In this document: positions 58,546 through 64,000 of the stretch, piece after piece
Numbering within the stretch: position 1 is the first letter of the stretch
Layout: each line of letters begins with the position of its first letter
The notes under the pieces: model-generated
The model's input: the letters and a program-made list of their open reading frames with translations, nothing else
Database searches by the model: none
Told to the model about the DNA's origin: nothing
Program-made: the position numbers and the translations under genes
Source of the DNA: Salsipaludibacter sp963812245
GTDB lineage: Bacteria; Actinomycetota; Nitriliruptoria; Nitriliruptorales; Nitriliruptoraceae
Assembly (NCBI GenBank): GCA_963812245.1
Contig: CAWEUK010000002.1
Coordinates: 62,001-126,000 of the forward strand
DNA length: 64,000 bases
Reading direction: 5' to 3'

Positions 58546-58977
58546 TCAGGAACCCACGGCACGGCCGGGGTGGGCCAGTTCGAACTTGTCGACGAGGTGG
58601 TGCCAGTGGCATGAGCGACAGACCTCGACGGTGTAGACCTTGAGATCGCCGAGTTTGGCGACCTTGGCCGGCAGCGCCTCGCGGGTCACTGCCTGGCCGC
58701 GACTGGCGGTGCGACCATGGCGCGGGAAGACGTACAGCACCTGGACGAGGTCGTGTTCCCGACACAGCGGGCAGGGATCGGACTGCAGGTCACCGATCCA
58801 CTTGGCGGCGCGCAGCAACTCCGGGTGGGCGTCACGCACGTCGCTGACTGCCGTGAGCCCCTCGCGGACATCGCGCAGCACCGCACGGCGCGCCATGCGG
58901 TAGTCCACCTTCCCGTGCCGCTGCACCGCACCTCCGTCGGGCCGTGATCCTGGAAACGTCTCGCCCACTGTACGCAC
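58546..58977 (-). CDS. DUF5318 protein
   Basis: The 143-residue protein has the DUF5318 pattern: DYRMARRAVLRDVREG, CPLCREHDL, and VEVCRSCHWHHLV. The two Cys pairs can form a zinc site. It occurs in actinobacteria with unknown function. The first 27 residues may not belong to the protein; a later Met would also be possible. Confidence 0.8.
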   Translation of the reverse strand: MRTVGETFPGSRPDGGAVQRHGKVDYRMARRAVLRDVREGLTAVSDVRDAHPELLRAAKWIGDLQSDPCPLCREHDLVQVLYVFPRHGRTASRGQAVTREALPAKVAKLGDLKVYTVEVCRSCHWHHLVDKFELAHPGRAVGS

Positions 58978-59055
58978 GTCGTCGGACTCCCCGCCCCCAA
59001 TTCACACGGTCCACAGGGCAACCGGTTCCCCGGTCCCGCCCGGGCCCACACGCAG

Positions 59056-59085
59056 CGTGCCTCCGCCGGAACCGGCGGAGGCACG
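59056..59085. terminator. 14-bp perfect hairpin after sodN
   Basis: CGTGCCTCCGCCGG and CCGGCGGAGGCACG pair with only AA between, so the terminal pairs must open as a small loop. It lies 34 bp after the sodN stop. Confidence 0.85.
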
Positions 59086-59119
59086 ATCGGTGGTGCGAAG
59101 GATCAGCGAGTGGGGTGGC

Positions 59120-59569
59120 TCAGGCCTTGGTGGGATCGTTGGTCATCCACTCGGGCTTGCCGTCCTTGGTCGCCCAGAAGATGGCAGAGATCTCGTCGAT
59201 CAGGTCGATCAACTTCTGGCCGTCCTCGGGGTCCATCGACTTCTTGGCGTCGCCGGCAGCCTTGGTCGCCTTCCAGAACATGTCGTGCAGCTCGGGGTAC
59301 TCCTCGAGGTGCGGCGGCTTGAAGTAGTCGGTCCACAGGACCCACAGGTGGTGCTTGACCAGTTCTGCGCGCTCCTCCTTGATGGAGATGCAGCGGGCGC
59401 GGAAGACCTCGTCGTCCGACTCGTGGTACTTGGTGGAGCAGTTCTTCACCGACTCGGCCTCGATGCGGGCCTGCTCGGGGTAGTAGACGCCACAGAACAG
59501 GTCGCAGTGGGCGTGGACGGTCTCGACCGCGCGGAACGGATTGAGGGCGTCAAACAGTGTTGATCGCAT
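59120..59569 (-). CDS. sodN: Nickel superoxide dismutase with Phe in the Ni-hook
   Basis: NiSOD is recognised by HCDLFCGVY following a 20-residue prosegment (MRSTLFDALNPFRAVETVHA), and by QARIEAESV. The mature N-terminus supplies His1, Cys2 and Cys6 to nickel after cleavage. The position that is Pro in the family signature HCDLPCGVY is Phe (TTC in the DNA), an oddity for a normally invariant cis-proline. AAGGAG precedes ATG 59569. It is divergent from the sodX-Nudix gene. Confidence 0.93.
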   Translation of the reverse strand: MRSTLFDALNPFRAVETVHAHCDLFCGVYYPEQARIEAESVKNCSTKYHESDDEVFRARCISIKEERAELVKHHLWVLWTDYFKPPHLEEYPELHDMFWKATKAAGDAKKSMDPEDGQKLIDLIDEISAIFWATKDGKPEWMTNDPTKA

Positions 59570-59811
59570 GTGGGCAACTCCTTGAAGGTGCTCGTCAGGG
59601 CGGCGCGGCGGGACCACGATCGGAAGACGTCCGAGCGGCGTGCGCCGGTTCGGACCCGCGCAGTCGCGTCGCGTACTGTCATCCATCCTAGTCTCGGTCG
59701 CCGGGCGGCCGAAAGCGCCGAACCACGCCCATTCGACCGCAAGTTTCCGGAATATCGACGTTTGGGACCAGGATCCGTTGATTCTGCACTCGATCGAGGA
59801 GAGGCTGCGCA

Positions 59812-60765
59812 GTGGTCACGCCACGCTGGGGCCGCACGGGCGCGATCGTCGGGACGGCGTTGGTGACGGCCTGGGTCGCGGGGCTGGTCGTCAACCGGTC
59901 CCTTCGTCGCGTCGAGGGACCGTCGATGCTGCCGAACCTGGCACCCGGCGACCTGGTCGTGACCCGCCCGCTGCACCGTCGTGGGAGCGGCCTGCCACGA
60001 CGAGGCGACCTGGTGGTGGCGCGAATCGACGGGGTGACGGCGATCAAGCGGCTGGCGGGCCTGCCCGGCGACACGGTCGTGCTGGGCGACGGCCACCTGC
60101 ATGTACACGGATCGTGGTGGGAGGTGGACGGCGCGACGCTGGTGGACGAGGACCTGCGCATCGAGGTGGGCGCCGACGAGGTCGTGGTGCTGGGTGACAA
60201 CCGGGCCTGGTCGACCGACTCCCGAACGGTCGGTCCCATCCCGCTCGCGGACCTCGAACGCATCGTCATCGGTCCGGTCCCGCCGTGGGGATCGGTCGGC
60301 CGGATGCGTCGACTGGACGGCCCCCGTCGCCGCGAGGCCGTGCGGCTGATCGTGGTCGGACCCGACGACCGAACCCTGCTGTTCCGGGTGCGGGACCGTG
60401 ACGGCGGCGGTGCCCAGTTCTGGGAGAGCCCGGGCGGTGGCCTGCAGCCCGGCGAGACCGTGCCCGCAGCGGCCGATCGTGAACTTGGCGAGGAGGTCGG
60501 CGCGCCACACGGTCCCCTGGTCGACCTGGAGGAGGTCACGGAGCGCACGAGTCGGTGGTGGGGCGCCACCATCCGGCGCGTGGAGCACCACATGGCGACG
60601 CGCGTGACCACGACCGAGGTCGTCACCGACAACTGGACCGCCGGGGAACGCGCCGACCAGGTCGACTGGCGGTGGCTGACGGCCGAGCAGGTGGCAGCCC
60701 TGACCGACCCCACCGTTCCCCAGGACCTGGCCGGGCTCCTCGACCGCGCACTCCGCCTGGTGTAG
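59812..60765 (+). CDS. SodX-type S26 peptidase fused to a Nudix hydrolase
   Basis: GTG 59812 follows GGAGAGG. Residues 1-160 are an S26 signal-peptidase-like maturase of NiSOD: a membrane helix, catalytic Ser38 in EGPSMLPNL, Lys79 in AIKRLAG and LGDN...STDSR. Residues 165-317 are a Nudix hydrolase with the box GX5EX7REX2EEXG (208-230). SodX normally ends after the peptidase, so the fusion is unusual. It would cut the NiSOD prosegment; the Nudix partner is unexplained. Confidence 0.85.
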   Translation: MVTPRWGRTGAIVGTALVTAWVAGLVVNRSLRRVEGPSMLPNLAPGDLVVTRPLHRRGSGLPRRGDLVVARIDGVTAIKRLAGLPGDTVVLGDGHLHVHGSWWEVDGATLVDEDLRIEVGADEVVVLGDNRAWSTDSRTVGPIPLADLERIVIGPVPPWGSVGRMRRLDGPRRREAVRLIVVGPDDRTLLFRVRDRDGGGAQFWESPGGGLQPGETVPAAADRELGEEVGAPHGPLVDLEEVTERTSRWWGATIRRVEHHMATRVTTTEVVTDNWTAGERADQVDWRWLTAEQVAALTDPTVPQDLAGLLDRALRLV

Positions 60766-60779
60766 GGAGCTCGACGCGC

Positions 60780-61418
60780 TCAGGCCGCCGGGGTGTGGAC
60801 CTGGGTCAGCAATGCCACCATCGTGTCCACGTCCTGGGCACCCGGGATCAGGTGCCGCTGGTCGATGACGAAGCTCGGGACGCTGGAGATCCGGGCCGCA
60901 CGCGCCCAGTCGAGGTCGGCCTGGACGGCATCGGCACCCGCCTGCGTCGCCACGGCGGTGCGCGCCGCGTCCTCGTCGGCACCAACCTCCACCGCCCATC
61001 CCACCAGGTTGTCCGCGACCGCGATGTTGGCGCCCTCGGTGAAGTAGGCCAGGAACAGGCGGTCGTGCAGGGCATGGGCCGCCTCCAGTCCGTGTTCGGC
61101 CTCCACCCAGGCGACCAGGCGCAGCGCCGGCAACGACGACACCCGCACGGCTCGGTCGAAGCGGTAGTCGAGCCCCGCCGCACCACCCAGGGCCAGGAGG
61201 CGTTGGTTCATGGCGTCGAACGACCCGGGGCCGTACTTGCGCTCCAACGCCGTACGCAGGTCCTGGGGTTCCTCGGTCGCCGTCGGATCGAGTTGGAACG
61301 CACGCCAGTGGACCTGCACCTGGTCACCGAAGGGCAGTCGATCCAGGGCAGCCTCGAGCCGGGTCTTGCCCAGGTAGCACCACGGGCAGACCACGTCGGA
61401 GAACACGTCGATGCGCAT
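60780..61418 (-). CDS. DsbA-family (FrnE-like) thiol oxidoreductase
   Basis: The 212-residue protein is a thioredoxin fold with CPWC in VFSDVVCPWCYLGK, and a cis-Pro region SSVPSFVID. Such FrnE/DsbA proteins act in the cytoplasm without a signal peptide, as here. ATG 61418 follows AAAGG. It lies close after the NuoF-like gene and shares its transcript. Confidence 0.87.
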   Translation of the reverse strand: MRIDVFSDVVCPWCYLGKTRLEAALDRLPFGDQVQVHWRAFQLDPTATEEPQDLRTALERKYGPGSFDAMNQRLLALGGAAGLDYRFDRAVRVSSLPALRLVAWVEAEHGLEAAHALHDRLFLAYFTEGANIAVADNLVGWAVEVGADEDAARTAVATQAGADAVQADLDWARAARISSVPSFVIDQRHLIPGAQDVDTMVALLTQVHTPAA

Positions 61419-61429
61419 CGCAGCACCTT

Positions 61430-62887
61430 TCACTCGGGCGCGTAGGTCCAGTCGTCCTGCTTGCGGTGGTAGTCGGGATCGAACGTGACCACGCCGGTGT
61501 CCAGGTCGACGTCGGCGATCTTGGGGATCAGCGGCTCACGTGTCGACCAGCATGGCGTGGCGAGGTGGTCGGCAACCTCGTCGGCGAAGTCCTCGAGGAG
61601 GCTGGCAACCAGCAGTTGCGCGCCCGTGGGCAGCGCACACCGGGCCTGGTCGGTCACCTTCCCGGCCCACGACACCAGCGTGTCGATGTCGTCGGTGGTG
61701 CCGTCACCGCCGTCGATGCGCACGAGTGCCTCGTGGATCGCGCTCGTCCCCAGCGTGCAGGCGTTGCACTGGCCGCACTGCTCGATCGACAGGAACCGTG
61801 CCAACCCGGCTGCCACCCTGACCACGCAGTGGGACTGGTCGTAGACCACGAATCCGGCGCTGCCCAGCCCGATGTCGGCCTCGGCCATCGTGTCGAAGCC
61901 GGTCGCGACGTCCAGGAGGCTCGGCGTGATCACGCGTGACGAGACCCCCGAGATCACGAACTTGGGGTCCTCTGCGCCGGCGATGTCGGTCACCACGGTG
62001 CGCAGCGGGACCCCGAGTGGCAACTCCCAGCAGCCGGATGCGGCCACGTCGCCGGCAATCGTGAACACCATCGTGCCCGGGCTGTCGTCGCTGCCCTGTT
62101 CCCGGAACCAGTCCGGGCCGTTGGCGACGATGCCGGGCACGTTGGCCAGGGTCTCGACGTTGTTGACCACCGCCAGCGACGGGTTGGCGCTCTGGGTGAA
62201 CAGTCCGTTCATGTAGGGCGCGAGGTGACGCGGCATCGGCAGGCCACCCTCGATGACCTCGAGCATGCCCGTCTCCTCGCCATAGAGGTACTCGTCGGGT
62301 CCCCGGACCACCTCGATGGCGGCAGCACCGGGCCACCCGGCATCGATGGCCGCCGCGACCGCACGGTCCAGTGCCGCCAGTTCCTCGACTGCTCGTGCCT
62401 TCATCCCGACGATCACGCGACTGGCGCCCACGGCATGGCGGGCGATCAAGGCACCCTCCAGGACCTGGAACGGATTCCATCGCAACAGGGCTCGATCCTT
62501 GAACGTGCCGGGCTCACCCTCGGCGGCGTTCACGACCAGCGCCACGGCCAGGTCCTCGGCCGTCGCGGTGTCGACGATCGCGCGCCACTTGGTCCCGGTC
62601 GCGAAGCCCGCGCCGCCCCGTCCCCGCAGGCCGGATGCGGCAACCCGCTCGATCACTTCGTCGCGGGACAGGTCCACGAGCGCGGCGATGCCGGCGCCAC
62701 CACCTGCGTCGACGTAGTCGTCGAGGTCCAGCAACGCTCGCGTCGGCAGCAGACGGGCATCGTCGTCGAAGGTGGCCACGGTTCGTCCACTCGGCTGCAG
62801 GGCAGCGGTCGGGGGCGGGACAACCAAGATATGCCAGGTGCGGAGCCGTCTCGTCACCGACGACCGGACCGAGACCCCATCGGGCAC
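61430..62887 (-). CDS. NuoF-like NADH dehydrogenase flavoprotein
   Basis: The 485-residue protein has the NuoF fold: GLRGRGGAGFATGTKW (FMN/NAD site), NAAEGEPGTFKDR and EYLYGEETGMLEV, and the 4Fe-4S ligands in SIEQCGQCNACTLG with a later Cys. No nuoE, nuoG or hydrogenase genes are beside it, so it is an orphan or part of a separate NAD-linked complex. GTG 62887 is the ORF start; the true start may lie nearer the conserved region. Confidence 0.85.
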   Translation of the reverse strand: MPDGVSVRSSVTRRLRTWHILVVPPPTAALQPSGRTVATFDDDARLLPTRALLDLDDYVDAGGGAGIAALVDLSRDEVIERVAASGLRGRGGAGFATGTKWRAIVDTATAEDLAVALVVNAAEGEPGTFKDRALLRWNPFQVLEGALIARHAVGASRVIVGMKARAVEELAALDRAVAAAIDAGWPGAAAIEVVRGPDEYLYGEETGMLEVIEGGLPMPRHLAPYMNGLFTQSANPSLAVVNNVETLANVPGIVANGPDWFREQGSDDSPGTMVFTIAGDVAASGCWELPLGVPLRTVVTDIAGAEDPKFVISGVSSRVITPSLLDVATGFDTMAEADIGLGSAGFVVYDQSHCVVRVAAGLARFLSIEQCGQCNACTLGTSAIHEALVRIDGGDGTTDDIDTLVSWAGKVTDQARCALPTGAQLLVASLLEDFADEVADHLATPCWSTREPLIPKIADVDLDTGVVTFDPDYHRKQDDWTYAPE

Positions 62888-62948
62888 CGGGGAGGCACGC
62901 CGTCACATCCGACGACCTGCCTCCCCGCCTCGAACGGGGTGGGGTCGG

Positions 62949-63737
62949 TCAGGACCAGGGGGTGGTGGGACGTTCCTGGGGTTCGCCGTCCACGAGCAGG
63001 TCGACCTTCTCGTTGAAGAAGCACACGAGGTTGGCCAGGCGCGGCTGTTGGTCGATGGGGTCCGGGTAGCTCCACGCGATGTCACGCCCGACCTCGCCCG
63101 CACCATCCAGGGACCAGTAGGTGGCCCACCCCTTGTACGGGCACGCGCTGACGGTCGGCGAGTCCACCAGGACGTCGGTGCGCACATCCTCGGCCGGGAG
63201 GTAGTAGCGCGTGGGCAGGTCGGTCTCGAACAGCAGGAACGGTGCGTGCGAGTCGGCCAGGACCAACCCGTCCAGCGACACCTGCACATGGCGACTCGAG
63301 GGGATCACGTCGACCCGCTTGCGCGGATCGCGGGCATGGGCGAAGACCTGCTCGGCCTCCTCGTACCACGCGTCCATCACCTCCCACCGGAAGGTGAGGT
63401 GGCCCGCCAGGCCAGCGAGTTGGACCGGCGGATCGAGGTAGGCCCAGGCCGCCCGCTCGACCTCGACGTCGTCGAACCGAGCGTCCCACCACCGGCGTCC
63501 ATCGGCATCACCCGCGGGGGTCAGCGCCGCCATGTCGACATCGTCGAACGGGAAGAAGTAGCCCGGCAGCAGCGGCATCCGGGAACCCGGGACCAGCGGT
63601 GGTCCGAACGCGACGTGGAGCATCGCCCGGGTCGAGTCGGCCAGGGTGCGACCGCCCAACTCGGCGCGGACCCAGCGAGGCGAGGCCTCGACCCTGGTTG
63701 GTGGTGCCATCGCACGCAGTTCGTCCTCGGTTGGCAT
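62949..63737 (-). CDS. DUF427 double-domain protein
   Basis: The 262-residue protein has two DUF427 domains, the second with the motif SACPYKGWATYWSL and DIAWSYPDP that marks the family. ATG 63737 follows AGGGGG. Function is unknown. It is divergent from the PPOX-like gene. Confidence 0.85.
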   Translation of the reverse strand: MPTEDELRAMAPPTRVEASPRWVRAELGGRTLADSTRAMLHVAFGPPLVPGSRMPLLPGYFFPFDDVDMAALTPAGDADGRRWWDARFDDVEVERAAWAYLDPPVQLAGLAGHLTFRWEVMDAWYEEAEQVFAHARDPRKRVDVIPSSRHVQVSLDGLVLADSHAPFLLFETDLPTRYYLPAEDVRTDVLVDSPTVSACPYKGWATYWSLDGAGEVGRDIAWSYPDPIDQQPRLANLVCFFNEKVDLLVDGEPQERPTTPWS

Positions 63738-63864
63738 CGCAGCCCCCTGCCCATGGTCCGTGTTTCGACCATAGACCCCCTGATCAGCCCTGTCACGAGT
63801 CGATTTCGGAATGCCGAGGGCCCTGCCGCGCATTGCACCAACCACGCCACCGACCGGAGCCTTG

Positions 63865-64000
63865 ATGGACACCGCCACTGCACTCGCTTTCGCCGCCGAC
63901 CACACGCAGGGGGTGCTGATCACGCTCAAGTCCGACGGGCGGGCGCAGGCCTCCAACATCGCCTACGCCACCGACGTGGCCGACGAGCGCGTCCGGATCT
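63865..64000 (+). CDS. PPOX-class F420-type protein, N-terminal part
   Basis: ATG 63865 follows GGAG. The visible residues (FAADHTQGVLITLKSDGRAQ, ASNIAYATD) match the start of PPOX-class F420-dependent oxidoreductases. The gene is cut by the window edge. Confidence 0.75.
   Translation, partial: MDTATALAFAADHTQGVLITLKSDGRAQASNIAYATDVADERVRI

Overview
The window reads as a GC-rich (about 70 percent) actinobacterial chromosome. Lineage markers are the rpsF-ssb-rpsR-rplI-dnaB operon, gyrB-gyrA followed by a DUF3566 membrane protein, a nickel superoxide dismutase with its SodX peptidase, DUF5318 and DUF6458 proteins, a CmtR-type metal sensor and an F420/PPOX-type protein. The class cannot be fixed from the sequence; a deep-branching lineage such as Nitriliruptoria or Acidimicrobiia is only a guess.

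Layout. 1-4.0 kb is a worn genomic island: arsR plus a permease, a CmtR-type repressor divergent from a cation-efflux protein, two integrase fragments, an AAA-ATPase fragment, and tRNA-Ile(GAT) at the edge. 4.0-8.6 kb holds a membrane protein divergent from an ABC exporter plus two-component operon with likely operators. 8.6-19.1 kb is DUF3566-gyrA-gyrB, with a surface von Willebrand A protein and small membrane proteins lying between gyrA and gyrB, then bioY. 19.2-23 kb encodes secreted proteins: a GPPPWAG repeat protein, an M14 carboxypeptidase, and a lipoprotein beta-propeller divergent from a MarR regulator. 23-33 kb has an Fpg/Nei glycosylase operon, a methyltransferase, a LuxR/LAL regulator, tadA and a UvrD-type helicase. 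33.8-37.5 kb has a TetR/hydrolase pair and an SF2 helicase. 37.6-44.3 kb carries two divergent ABC-2 export systems. 44.4-49.2 kb has yaaA, a secreted protein, a thiamine-diphosphate enzyme and an HD-domain protein. 49.2-52.9 kb is the dnaB operon. 53.3-64 kb has a GT39-like enzyme, tyrS, an esterase lipoprotein, zinc-ribbon proteins, sodN/sodX-Nudix, a DsbA/FrnE-like protein with a NuoF-like flavoprotein, DUF427 and a partial PPOX gene.

Most striking pattern. At least ten reading frames, including essential gyrB and bioY, uvrD-like, SDR and vWA genes, are broken by shifts of the same phase. In most cases adding one GC/CG dinucleotide inside a short GCGC tract restores a sensible protein. The simplest reading is a systematic sequencing or assembly error; genuine slippage is the alternative. 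Genes affected are annotated over their full inferred extent and the break is stated.

Other points of interest are the five-copy GPPPWAG protein, a SodX-Nudix fusion beside a NiSOD whose Ni-hook proline is replaced by Phe, paired TGACnnnnGTCAT operators before the ABC/two-component operon, and many intergenic tandem repeats near gyrA, gyrB and dnaB.
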